Source: Triatoma infestans
Lineage: Eukaryota; Arthropoda; Insecta; Hemiptera; Reduviidae
DNA: 64,000 nucleotides
NCBI GenBank assembly: GCA_011037195.1
Contig: JAAEAF010014516.1
Coordinates: 62,001 to 126,000, forward strand
Reading direction: 5' to 3'
Shown: positions 10,734 to 23,300 of the stretch, in pieces
Position numbering within the stretch: the first letter of the stretch is position 1
Layout of the letters: the number at the start of each line of letters is the position of its first letter
The notes under the pieces: model-generated
Database searches by the model: none
What the model was told of the DNA's origin: nothing
What the model saw: only the letters and a program-made list of their open reading frames with translations
Made by a program: the position numbers and the translations under genes

Positions 10734-11699
10734 CATTCTTTATTCCATTTTCTTCCATTTAACTTCGAATCTGATAACCGTGGGGTAAATTTTTTTAGAA
10801 AGGAAGCTTGTGGAGGTATGAAATAATTGTGAAAGAAACTTAATAAACTCTGTGGTTTGCTTTTCATAATAGGATAAATTCAAATGAAACCATTATAGCA
10901 AGAACATATAAACACTAATATATTATCAATTTAATCTAAAAAGAACTCTAGAACACTCCTGGAGAAAATATAACAATAACATAATTAACAATAAATGATG
11001 ATGTAAATATTCCATTATTGAACAAATCATTGGAAACTCAGAGAAGAAAATCATGAAACTGATAAAACTAATCACTAGAACTGTACTTCCGATTAACAGA
11101 TTTTGATGAAAAACTCCGCAGGATACCCCTGAGATAGTTTTGGTTTATGCAGTTCTCAGAGACCATTCCCTAAAAACATGTTTTCGCAATCAAAAGACCC
11201 AGACAGTACATTTATTTCCAGAAAATTGCAATTTCAAAAATCTTTCTTTCTTTTATCAGTAAGAGAGTAAACAAAAAAGAAAAAAACTTAGTAGTAGTAG
11301 AAGTAGTGTGAAATACTCATAAGCTAATGATGAGAAATATTCTTTCGCTGCATTACTCAATTTTAGATTTAGGAATTTACTTCAAACTTGGATTTTTACG
11401 AAGTATATACCTAATTGTCTTCAATATTCTATGCAATTGAACCAACAAGAAACAAAATTGCAGTATAGAATGGTAAAATCCAATGTTACAATCCCTCAAA
11501 TTCAATTTTGTCGGTTAAATGTTTGAAATTAATGTGATAGACCTTTATGTGGTTGTAAACTAATTTTATATGTCGATAGTTGTAGAAGTTGTTTGTGAGA
11601 AAATCGTCAAAAAAAAAAACAGTAATGTGGTTGGATCTCAATGCTGGATTATATCTGAGTCGGTTTCGGTAATAACATGTTTCTTTTCATTAATTCTTC
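10734..11699. other. Intergenic sequence after the Merlin ORF
   Basis: AT-rich, no coding signal. It may contain the right end of the Merlin element, but I could not identify matching inverted repeats. Confidence 0.4.
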
Positions 11700-12005
11700 T
11701 TTTTTTTTAATTTAAGACGCGTCAGCATCTCTGGTCACTTAAGAACCATACATTATTTACATTTATGAACCACATTATTTAACCTTTACCCTTAAAATAT
11801 GTTACAACCCTTATAAGTCAACAAAGCCTTCTCAGTGCACTGCCGGCATCCGGACACTTCTTTCGTTACGAAAACACTGTCCATCACCGGATAGTGAGCT
11901 GTAGAGGCTTCTAGGAAAAGAAAATCTAAGGGTAGCACGGCTGGATTCGAACCCGGAGATCTCTGCAATGCTTGTCCAGCGCGCTACCACTGACCTAAAC
12001 CCTTC
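11700..12005 (-). mobile_element. tRNA-SINE family 2, near full-length
   Basis: On the minus strand the element starts with a tRNA-like head near 12005: TCAGTGGTAGCGCGCTGG as an A-box region and GGTTCGAATCC as a B box. The body then contains tccggtgatggacagtgttt and gccggcagtgcactgagaag. The tail near 11715 reads gcgtcagcatct next to a T-rich run. The B box is a perfect match to GGTTCRANNCC, so the internal RNA polymerase III promoter may still be intact. Other copies lie at 28950-29115 and 55645-55852. Confidence 0.75.
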
Positions 12006-13326
12006 CATTTTTTCATTAATTCTGACCAAGGAATTAATGAAAAGAATCAAGGAACCCCAAGCTTCCTTAACCGGCCATGTTGGTGATCGCTTTCTTGGTA
12101 AAATTTCACCCTTCGTTTTTAGATACAATAAAATGACAAAAATCTTCTTTTCCCTTAAAATGTGCTACAAGCAAAGTCAACAAAACCCCTTTTCATTTAC
12201 TACGTATTCTCTTTTTCAAGTCATATATTTCTGTTCATTTCTAATTTCAAATGGTCTTTCAATGCAGCCGCTAGTTAAGTTCCAAATGCCCTTAACATCA
12301 TCATGTGCGGTATGATCCACAGCTCTAATTACAAGAAATTAACAACTTTTACATTAAAAAAAAATATCAATGTGAAATGAAAATAAATTAAGGATTTGTA
12401 CAATTAATTACTTGTATTTTAGATTACGGTGTAACACGCAAGCGATAGTGCTCAATTTGATAGTGGTCTGAATTTTTAATAACATTCCAATAGTTCATAT
12501 AAAAGAAGAAATTTATCGAATTCTTTTGCACTCACTAAGTGTAAGTGTAAATTTTTGACAAAATTGTCGCTTTAATTTTAGTAAATATTCAGATTTTTAG
12601 TAACGATTTTTTGAACAAGTAATGATCAATAATGAGTTAATTATTAAGTCAATATAGTTAATTAATCTTTGAAGAAAAACATCTCATATGTAGACAAATT
12701 AGTATTTTTATATTTATTAATTATGTTTATAGTTTAAAGTATTATTACTTGGGATAAATATTATGTACAATACGAAACATTGTTGACCCTATTTATTCTT
12801 TACCAGTTATGTGATAGCATGTAACGAACGTAATTTATTTTTAAATTTTATGTTCCCGCTAAGTTACCAATTGGAAGGAGGGATTAATTTTATAATTGAA
12901 ATTAAAATAAATATATTTACTTACATTTGTTTTAACTGCAAAAATTATTTTACACTGTTTAATATAATACTAATACTGCCAATGATAATTTAATTATGTT
13001 AATGTATGTAGCGAATGTCACTGGCAATATGTCTGCTCCCTTCTATGGGTTTGGTGGTCCAATGTGTGTATTGTAGTAATACCTAATGTGAAATTTTGCT
13101 ATCAGTTTTTTTTTATTTTGAATTTTGCTTTTGAAAATGATATGTAGCTCTTTCAAGTTTGAGTTAAATAAATTGTTTGTTAAATAACTGGTGAGGATGT
13201 AAATGTTGTAAAATGCAATGTTTTTCTATGAAACTAAAAATATCAAATTTTGTAATTTCTAAATGATATGTTCTTTTCTAGTATTTAATAAGAACATAGT
13301 GTAATGATATTTTCCCTTTTTTTCAG
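12006..13326. other. AT-rich sequence upstream of the USP47 5' exon
   Basis: No recognisable gene. It should contain the USP47 promoter or more upstream intron, depending on whether the exon at 13327 is the first one; I see no clear core promoter. Confidence 0.4.
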
Positions 13327-13378
13327 GGTCCAATTTTCACGCTACATCGCCTGCTATTTTGCTTAATGGTTTGCTAAA
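13327..13378 (+). other. Candidate 5' UTR exon of USP47
   Basis: A 52-nt block lies between a strong polypyrimidine acceptor (tttttttcag) and a consensus gtaagt donor. Joined to the exon at 14143 it would put GGTCC... directly before the start codon. It contains a minimal upstream ORF at 13366-13377 (ATG GTT TGC TAA). No protein is coded by it. It could also be a chance splice pair; transcript data would decide. Confidence 0.5.
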
Positions 13379-14145
13379 GTAAGTTTACTCATTTTATTGT
13401 AATTTATTTTGTCAGATTTATCTGTCTTTAAAATTACTTATTTGCCTTGTATTATAGATTTTTTTTTATATATTTTTTGCTTCTAAAATTTAACGAGTAC
13501 ACATTTCATGTGTTATGTTTCTATTATTAGATTCGTAGATCTGATCCAAATATAAGATCCCTGGCTTATTTCCAAATATCTGCAGTTTCCTGTTTCAATT
13601 CTGTTTGTGAGGCTAAGGTGACATTAGGTTAAAGTTTAATAATTATGAATGTGTAGTTTTCATAATTACGTTTAAGACGTCAATTTAATTATTTCATTGT
13701 GTGTATGTTTGTGTGTGACATCTCTTTGCTTTATTTAATGCATTTTACTTACCGAAATCTGGGTTCCAATGAAGTGTTTGTTCTTTTGAAAAGTTAGTAT
13801 ACTTTCCCATAATCAAAGAAATAATAATCGTAATAAATAAACAAATAATAAAAAAAACTTCCTTGATCTTCAGAATTTTTAGCGATATTTGTCCCATCTA
13901 GAAAAAATTGCTGTAATATTGGTAATTGGAAGTGTGGAGTATTTGCTTTTTAACTTTGTTCACCATGTGCGTACAGGTATTGAAATTAGTATCGTGCTTG
14001 TTTTCATTGAATCGTAGGAACTCATAGAAATAGTTGCTTTGGATTTGCTAAATAACATTTTGAGTTTTATTTCGAGTGGATTTTTGGCATGGTACTTAGA
14101 GTGGGCAAACTACTCTAATCTAAAGATATTGTTAACTTGTAGGGA

Positions 14146-14349
14146 ATGGTGTGTGTAACGGAGGAATCTAGAGTACAGTGCGTTGTACTCTTTATACCTG
14201 TAACCAGTGAAGAAAGAAAACAAAAGTATGAAATTACTCTTGTTGGATCGACACCGGTTAAAGAGCTAATTAACAGTGTAGCTAAACATATGAAATTTGA
14301 ACCAAATTCTTTCCAGTTAAGATTGCAGTCTCTCTATGCACCTGATAAG
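14146..14349 (+). CDS. USP47 coding exon 1 (residues 1-68)
   Basis: Follows an acceptor cttgtag with only three UTR bases (GGA) before [19 protein letters not shown] and later [15 protein letters not shown] match the N-terminal ubiquitin-like part of USP47 (EEPRVLCI... STPVRKLFEDVA). Ends at AAG|gtatta, phase 0. Confidence 0.88.
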
Positions 14350-17300
14350 GTATTATTTAATTGATGTCTAAGGCTATTTTAGAATGATTACTCCACATTA
14401 ACTTTGGCATAAACAGAATTTGTTTTATAATTATTCCTTTCCAGTAATACCGCGTTCTTTTTTTTGTCGCTATTGTATGCAGCAATTTATTAAAATTAAT
14501 GATTGGTATTTATATTTATTTATTTTTTTCTAACTAAAATGAGTTCATTTTAATCTATGTAAAGCTTCAGTGATTTGTGTGATTTTATTTTCATACATTT
14601 TAAGTTAAAAGTTTGTATTTTGTTGATGTGCTATTATTTGTATGCTGGATGAGGTTGCCCAAGAATTGAATTTAAACAAATCTTCGATGAAGTCTATTAT
14701 TTTAATGTAGTAATGTAAGAAATATCTACTACATTTAGAAAATAATATTTGAGGTGGAAATAGTTGTATTTATTGCAGGGTTGACAAAATGTATTGAGTT
14801 ACTTTTGCCTTATCTTTACATAGATATAAATATATTTTTTCTGCTTATCTAAAATAAATTTCATTAATGGATTTACTGATTATAGCTAAAATGCTTGGGT
14901 TGTGTATGGCGATTGAAATTGAGCTTACTGTTTACGATTGTTTTTTAGGAATTCGTTTTGCACTAAAATTTCATCAGTAATTGCATGTAAAATCTTTCCC
15001 ATAATCCCATTTTAAGCGTAGAAAAGAAAACTTTTATTCTGCAGTCTACTCTTTCAACAATGTATACTAACATAAATGGTTTTAACAAGTTATAGCAATT
15101 ATTAAGAATCTTCAACACAAAACAAAACAAAGACAAAGTACATTTAGAGCTATAATAGATCAGAATTGATATGTCATCTTAATCAGAATTATGATTCCGT
15201 TAAGTTAATTATCAAAATTCGTTTCGTTAAGTTATTTGAGCCATTTAGCGACATATATCTTTTGCTACTTGATCCAATACCCTAGACGAGAATTTCTTTA
15301 ACTAATGGATGCAAAAATATAAACAACGAATGTTAGATTGCTTTTGATTATTTTCATGTGGGTTCAAGTACATCACAACTTGAAATTTTGAATCTTCACT
15401 TGGATCAGTTCTAGGGATTAGCCCACCTATTATTATCTAAGATAGATCCAATCCGTAGCCTCTAAATCTAATAGATTTTTGTTTTTAAATATTCTATTGC
15501 TGCTGGAAGTCTTTCTTTGTGTATTCAAACTAGATTTGGTTCATTTCTTCGCATTTTTCCTAAAACTCACTTAGGATTTCTCTCAGTTTGCTTTATCAAC
15601 TTCATATATAAAGGCCCATGTTTTTCTGGAAAATAGATTTTCTAGGGAATCTGAAAGAGATTTGGAGTTAGATTGCTCTCTTTATAATATAAAGTTTCAC
15701 TTCCAAATAATATTAAATGCAATTAACGCTAGTAAAAATTCCAAAGAGAAGTAGAGTTAGAAGAAAGTAGAGAATTGCGGTAAGAGAACCTGTTTTGAGG
15801 AGTTCTTACCAGGAAACAATTGTCATTATAGTTTATATACAACCAACTGTGTGAGTCTACAGAAACATTTCGTTGAATTGAACTCTCTACACGAACTTGG
15901 TGAATTTGCTTTGACGAGCATGAAAATCCGAAACCGGTCAGGAACAAAACTAATATGCATGCTACGACGGATAAAATACCGGATAGTTTCTATAACATAA
16001 TATAAAATAAGAAATAAGGTTTTCTCAGTTGTTTGACATTATGGTTCTAATCAATTAGTTTAATTGTGAGATACGCACTTTGACTAGTAATTTAGTCAAA
16101 GTTTGTTTTGTTTATTTTTCCTTGGGTTCCAGATTAGCAAATTCTAACATCCTTCTTAGTTCACATTTGATTTGGAAAAAAAAGGGAAATAGATATAAAT
16201 TCATAATCTAGGATATATTGTCCAAATCATCGCTCTTTCAGGCAAAACTCAAAACAAAAATTGGCAATTCAAATTTGTTGTTATCAAGAGTCAAATATGT
16301 ATACATATTCTTTCAAAATTCTAGAATCGGAAGTCATCCTTTATGGAATAGTTTTGTTCATTTTCCACAAAAATTACTATTTCTATGTAATTTATTATAT
16401 TTTCTCAGATTTCAGAAATAAATTTAACCTTTCTCAGAGAAGGACAAAAAATTTGTCTGTGATAGTCTTTGATAAAATTTCTAGAAACAGTTGTTTTGAT
16501 CGATAGATTTTGGCGTGCGTTTAAACTCATTTGATTCCTCAACATTTTGTGCTATTGTGCGTTATTTCCACTATAAACAGGTACGATTACTTTCGAATAA
16601 ATTCCATCAATATTCGCTTACAAAGTGGAGTAATATGAATTAAGATAATTAAGTATGAAGTAATATAAAAAAGTTAATAAGCCATAAATAAAACATTTTG
16701 ATAATTTGTTGACAAAGTTTTTTTGTTAGTTTTCCATTAATGAAGTATTGCCCCTAAAAACTCTTTGATTCGATTCCAGTAAAATAAAATTCAATACTCC
16801 TCGAAAATACTCGCAAATTGAAGTGATTGTTATTAATTTTTGTTATCGCGTTCTTAAATAAATTACTCATTTTTTTTTTTTTTATTACGTGCATTCAGTT
16901 TTTTTGTTTATTAATTGTCAATGATAAGATACAAAAGAATCAAAATAAGATATTCATTCCAATTATTCCCAGACATTTATCGCAGCGTCATTTAATATGC
17001 GTTTCTTTGATAACTTTAAATGAATGCAGATGTTTTTAGGTAATATTTTTTTCAAAAATTTACAATTTTTTGTTGGCTAGTTGGCTTGGTATATGATAGG
17101 GTAAAAAGAAGAATATTTCCTTTTTTAAATTTTTCACCGACGTTTCGGCTAACATTGTTAAGGGGGGAAAAATTATTCTTTGTATTTTTTTTTAGCCTAT
17201 CACATCAGGCCGAATAGCCAACAAAATATTTAAATATTAGTGCCACCGGTCAATAAAGAAATATAACAGTTTATTTTTATTTAAAATTTGGTTGGATGAA

Positions 17301-20300
17301 CTGATTCTAGTAGCCATTTAATAGTTTATTTTTAGACATAATTTATTATAATTTTACACTCTTATTTCATTTAATTTATTATTTTTGTAAACATTGTAAC
17401 AAGAAATATTGACCCACAAATTAATAGTATTATTTTAGTATCTCTCAGCAAAGCCCTCCTCATATGTATCCAGTTCTAAAAGTAGTATTTGACCTTTACG
17501 AAAGAATAAAGTATGCGGTTTCAGTAGCCCTTGAAAAAATAGATGTTCTGATGACACGATAGTTATCTTGATATTTTTTATTTTTCTTTCTATATGCTAT
17601 TTATTTATTAAAATACTCTGATAAAAACTTAAACAGAGAATAAGCAAATAAGTGTAAAAATAACTTAATCAATAGCATTTAAAAAATTGCAAATTGCAAC
17701 AATTTTCTAAGCTGTTTTTTCCCCCGAGTAGCAGAAAAAATAAATGTAATTTGAAAAAATCCAATTAATTGTTTAATTTTATATTTATATAAATATAATA
17801 CTTTTTTATCTTCTGAAAATCCGCTTGTATAGCTCTTACTCTTCTGCATATAATTTCTTTTTGCAATATAATCTTACCCCGTTACTGTAATTGTCAATAA
17901 TTTAATTAGATGAAGTAGATATTTTAACATGAAGCAAGATGAAGAATAATTTTTTAGATGAACTTAGATAATATTAGAAGTCAATATTTTAGTGCAAATT
18001 CCATGGGAGGGAGGGATCATGCCTGGATTATGCCAAATGGCTAGTTCCTGTCGCGGCAAGGTTTTGTAGTTGGTTTCAAAAGAAGGTCATTTTTTTAGAG
18101 GCTAAAATTTAGTTGAAATTATTGAAAATACATTAAAAAAAATACAGAATTTCACAAATGTACATTTAATGTGCATTACAAATGTATTAGCGCTAGCGAT
18201 ATATAATCACTCAGACTATAGGCTGACTATCTTTCTTAAAAGCCCGTTGTTCACTAAAACCTTTGCTTGAAATTACTAAAAATTAAAAGCTTTTGTTGGA
18301 TAAACTGTCGATATAGATTCCATTCTTTAGAGTTAGTTTGCAATATTTGTTGAACATAGTTCTACATTGCGGTAAAAATTAATAGCTTAATTACAAGAAA
18401 AGAAACTTAATATTAACAAGCAAAATATTGGTTGACTGAGGCCAAAGGAAATCTTTTTAATTTTTGAAATTTTATTCGACGTTTCGGACATCTTTGGTGT
18501 TCTTCCCCAGGAACTAAATAAAAAAGCAAAGAGAAATAAACAGGAAAATTACATATATATCTAGTAAGAAACAACATAGGAGCATTTTAGATTAGACGTA
18601 TAACTGAGATATTACCAACATAAATGTACATACTAAAATTTTTTTTTTTTTCTTTATTTAGAAATTTACAATCTGTATAGTTCTATATACAATAAGTAAA
18701 TGAGAAGAGAGAGAGTATAGAGGCGTGAAGAGTGGGAGGAGAGAAACTACCCAGTGGTAGCACTCTCTACGGGATACCAGTCACTGAAATTACTAAAAAT
18801 TAAAAGCTTTTGTTGGATAAACTGTCGATATAGATTCCATTCTTTAGAGTTAGTTTGCAATATTTGTTGAACATAGTTCTACATTGCGGTAAAAATTAAT
18901 AGCTTAATTACAAGAAAAGAAACTTAATATTAACAAGCAAAATATTGGTTGACTGAGGCCAAAGGAAATCTTTTTAATTTTTGAAATTTTATTCGACGTT
19001 TCGGACATCTTTGGTGTTCTTCCCCAGGAACTAAATAAAAAAGCAAAGAGAAATAAACAGGAAAATTACATATATATCTAGTAAGAAACAACATAGGAGC
19101 ATTTTAGATTAGACGTATAACTGAGATATTACCAACATAAATGTACATACTAAAATTTTTTTTTTTTTCTTTATTTAGAAATTTACAATCTGTATAGTTC
19201 TATATACAATAAGTAAATGAGAAGAGAGAGAGTATAGAGGCGTGAAGAGTGGGAGGAGAGAAACTACCCAGTGGTAGCACTCTCTACGGGATACCAGTCA
19301 CTGATCAGTCCCGAAGGAAATCTCGGGGCCACTGGCGGTTCAATCGGCGAGGTGGATTGTCAGGGATGGTAGTAGAAGCAAGAGACTGTACGAAGGGATT
19401 AGGGCAGTGTGAGAGAGCAGTGTGGTATTTGTGGTATTTTGTCTTGGCAAGTTGTTGTACGAAAGGGATGTTAAGGTCATTGTGGAGAGTGAGGTTTGTA
19501 ACGTAAAAAGGAGCGTCAACTATCTGTCTGAGTAGTTTGGATTGAAATGTTTGTATGGTCCGTATGTTGGTCGGTTTGGCTGAACCCCACAGCTCTAGTC
19601 CGTAAGTCCACATAGGTTTGATTATGGTGTTATATATTAGTCTCTTCAGTTCAGTTGGTAATTTAGACCGTCGTCCGAGAAGTCGGTAAAGAAGTTTGGC
19701 ACGTTTAGTCATGGCTTGTCTTTTAAGTCGTGTGTGTGGGTTCCACGTGAGTCGTTTGTCTATGAAAAGCCCAAGGTAGCGCACCAGATCTGTAGAGGGA
19801 AGTGCGTTGTTGTTGTAGAAGATAGGAGGACAAGAGCCCCGCCGGAGAGTAAACGTGGCGTGTTGACATTTCTGAGGGTTCATTTTTATTTTCCATTTCT
19901 TTGCCCATGATTCTATTTTTTGTAAATGTGACTGTAATTTGTGTGAAGCTGATGCTGGGTTTGAACTGGTAGCTAGAATTGCTGTGTCGTCTGCATATGT
20001 AGTTAGTAGTGTGGATGGATGTGTGGGTATGTCAGATGTGTATATAGTGTATAGGACGGGACCAAGGATACTCCCCTGCGGTACCCCTGCCCTCATTGGC
20101 GAGAAAGGAGAGTACATACTAAAATAAAATTAAAAACAACACTAAGATAAAAAGATTTCCACAGTCAACCAATATTTGCTTGTTTCATTAACAACGGCCA
20201 AAGTAACTATTGTTTATATCAAACTTAAATATTATTTGCTTACCACCATTCTTCCTATTATATCTTTGGATTATTATAAGCTAAAGAATAATTTTACTAG

Positions 20301-23300
20301 TGTCTGGATAAATACTAGCTTGGAATAATAAATGAATATTCTAGTGTTTCAGAAATTGCTGTAAATACAATTGTACCTAGAGACGATTCGGTATAGTGTG
20401 ATTATGAGCATGGACTTGTAACTGGGAAATCCTCAGTTTGAGTCCTGCGCATAACTATATTTAGTATAAAAAATATTAATGGTAAAGTATGTGTTTCCGC
20501 CACGCCTACGGCGTCTAATTTAATATTTGGACGTTAAGCCCGCCTGAAAAAAAGGCATTGCCTTTCTTAATAATTTTATTTTTTTGCACGACATATCTGT
20601 GTGAAGAGCATTTCGGCGTTATCGGTAATTTAGTCGGATTATCAAAAACATTTACAGTGTCAGGGATATTTTCCGTGGTAGCCTGCTTCATTTTGTGGTC
20701 ATCGACCGGTTTCGGGCTGGATCTCTAGGATGCGTTTGTCAGACAATGTGGTACCACAGACTTGCACAGAGCATAAACTGAATTTGTTCTGTGCAAGTCT
20801 GTGTTATCACACTGTCTGACAAACGCATCCTGAAGATGGGCGAACCCGAAACCGGTCGATGACCACAAAATGAAGCAGGCTACCACGAAAAACGTCTCTG
20901 ATGCTTTCCAGCTCTGCGGAATCAACCACCGCAACAACATTTACAATGATTTGCGCCCTGCATTATCTGCCATTCAGCCACAAATTATTACTTTTGCCAA
21001 AAACAAAAACAAGCTGATCTATCACATTAATATTTTATTTTTTATTAATTATGCATTGTAACCATGCCAAAGAATTTGTTTTGAGTGAAAGGGCGACGCG
21101 ACTGCAAAAAGTTTAAGAAGCACTGCTGTAAACAGTTGAAAATTCTTGAGTCTCTGCATTTAGGGAATGATGTCTTGAAACATTAGTTTTGCATCATTTA
21201 TAAATACTGTGAAGTTTGATGTGGTTGGTTCCGCAGAGCTGGAAAGCATCAGAGATATTTTCCTTGATAGCCGGCTTCTTTGTGATCATCGACCTATCAT
21301 CAGGATGTTTTTATCAAAACAGTGTGATAAGTGATAACATATACTTCCAAAAAGAGCAAATTCAGTTAATACACTCAGTGTATGATCTGAAAAAGATCAC
21401 AAAAAGAAGCAGGCTATCACGGAAAATATCTCTGATACTTTGAAGTTTGGTCAGAAAATATTCGTTCTGCTGATATTTTATATTTCCCTCATAAATCCTG
21501 AGTATTTTGAAATCATTTGCGAATTGATATAGTTGCAGAGAAAAATTGTGTGAACAACATTCTTCAGCGAACATTTTTTTTCTTTAACAAAAGTAATGTT
21601 TAAATAATGTCTTATCTTTGAATTGAATTAATAATGATTCCTTATTCCATTTCTCCTCCATGTAAGGTGAGTTGAGGAAGTGGCTATTAACTGAATCCTA
21701 GTTCTACTGTGTCCTAGAAGATCTGTTGTGGCTCTTACTCTGTTAATAAATGTAGTGCACATAAAAGTGTGGGAATACATGGAAGTGAGAACGAGGAGCA
21801 GATATCGATGTAATGACTGAACTCATGGAGCTGCACGTACGCTAAATCTGTGAGCGCTTTAAGTGTGTTCTGTTAGGATTTGTAGGGGAGTCAGTGTGAA
21901 GTTGTGGTACTCTAAGGAACGCCAAAAGTCTCTGAAGAAGTGACTAGTCCATTCTTTGTTCAAGTCCTCTTTCATTTCCACGATTGTCTTGATAATACAA
22001 TTTCCTGTACAAAAAATTAATTGATTGATACGTGTTGGATATACGATCTAATACTCGTATTAGGTCCATCTTGTGATTGTGGATATGACAAACTGTTACC
22101 CTTTTCTTCTCTTAAACATTTTAGGACTCAGAATCATGAATCCCGAAAGCCATATGCATGATAGGATTAAGAGGGGTGCGCGAATTTTCAAAAAAATGCT
22201 GTATCTTAGAGCAAAGCAGTGAGAAAAATAAATCGACCGTATAATATAATTGCTGTCTGTTATGGAGTCTGAAATTACGCATACAATCTAGTAAAGACCC
22301 TCTTTATAAATAACTACTTAGTTTGATTAGAATAGAAAAATGATTCACTTGCTGTGTAGCACTTTCACAAATATACATTTTTCAATCAAAATTAAATTTT
22401 TGAAATCTTTAAATTTTTTTCCATCTAATTAAATCTTTTAGTATCAAGAGATTTTTTCCTTTTTTTCTCATATTGTGTTCATCGATCGGTTTCTTCTATC
22501 ATCAGGATGCCACAGAGTAAACTGGCTTTGCTTCTTGCAGGTCTGTATTATAAACTGTTTATCAAAACATCTGATGATAGGCGAACGCCCGAAGCCGGTT
22601 AATAAGAATAAAATTAAGCAATCCAATCCAATCTAAATCTTTGTGCTTTCCTTTAAAGTAAAAAGTTCAAAAAATGGTTTAATTTGTAGGAAAGGATTTT
22701 CATTTCATTAAAAAATATTTATTTTAAATGTAACAAGTTCACATGGTTGAAAAAAGTATTAATATGACTGAAAAATGCCCTGTATTTTGTGTTACTATAT
22801 TTAAATCATAAAGTGATGAATCACTAAAGGAATTCATATTTTCATAATGAATAATTACTTTTTCTTAGCTGCATTGATATAAATATATGTCAAATGGCTT
22901 ACTAAACTCAATGCCAACAAATAAATGTATTCAGGTTACTTCTTTTTGTTTTTCTATAATAGCCTATTGTTTCAGATAAGTTAATCAAAATATTAAATAT
23001 ATTTTCATTAATATTATAATAGAATTTATTGATACATTTTTATTTAAAAGATAGATTTTAGTTAAAATATAGGGGTACTTCGGTCAGTTCTAAATTTATC
23101 GCGTTCAGTTGGGATCAAATACAATTTAAATTAATGCAAAGAAATGAATGTAATGAATGTAGATTTTCTCGATTCACCTTCTCCAAATTCAACTGTACCA
23201 AATGATAATGTTGCTCAATAGGCAAAAATGTATAATCTATCAAGAGCGTTGTTCATATTAGTGCATTCTTGGCGTTGCCTTAAATGTTTCATTATTTCTT

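Larger units (their letters stand above)
18424..20180. mobile_element. Inverted-repeat element split by a LINE and partly duplicated
   Basis: The left end reads aaatattggttgactgaggc (18424 and again 18941). The right end, near 20153-20185, is its reverse complement (cagtcaaccaatatttgctt, with aaaaagatttcc before it). Arms of about 30 bp are therefore recognisable, with a LINE inserted between them. The left arm is followed by a hammerhead-like core on the minus strand. The element belongs with the other short palindromic units in the window. Confidence 0.6.

Noticed and set aside
11930..12005. Possible functional tRNA gene on the minus strand
   Set aside because: The A and B boxes are good, but the body continues into a repeat found at three other places and no acceptor stem closes the cloverleaf; it is the head of a SINE.
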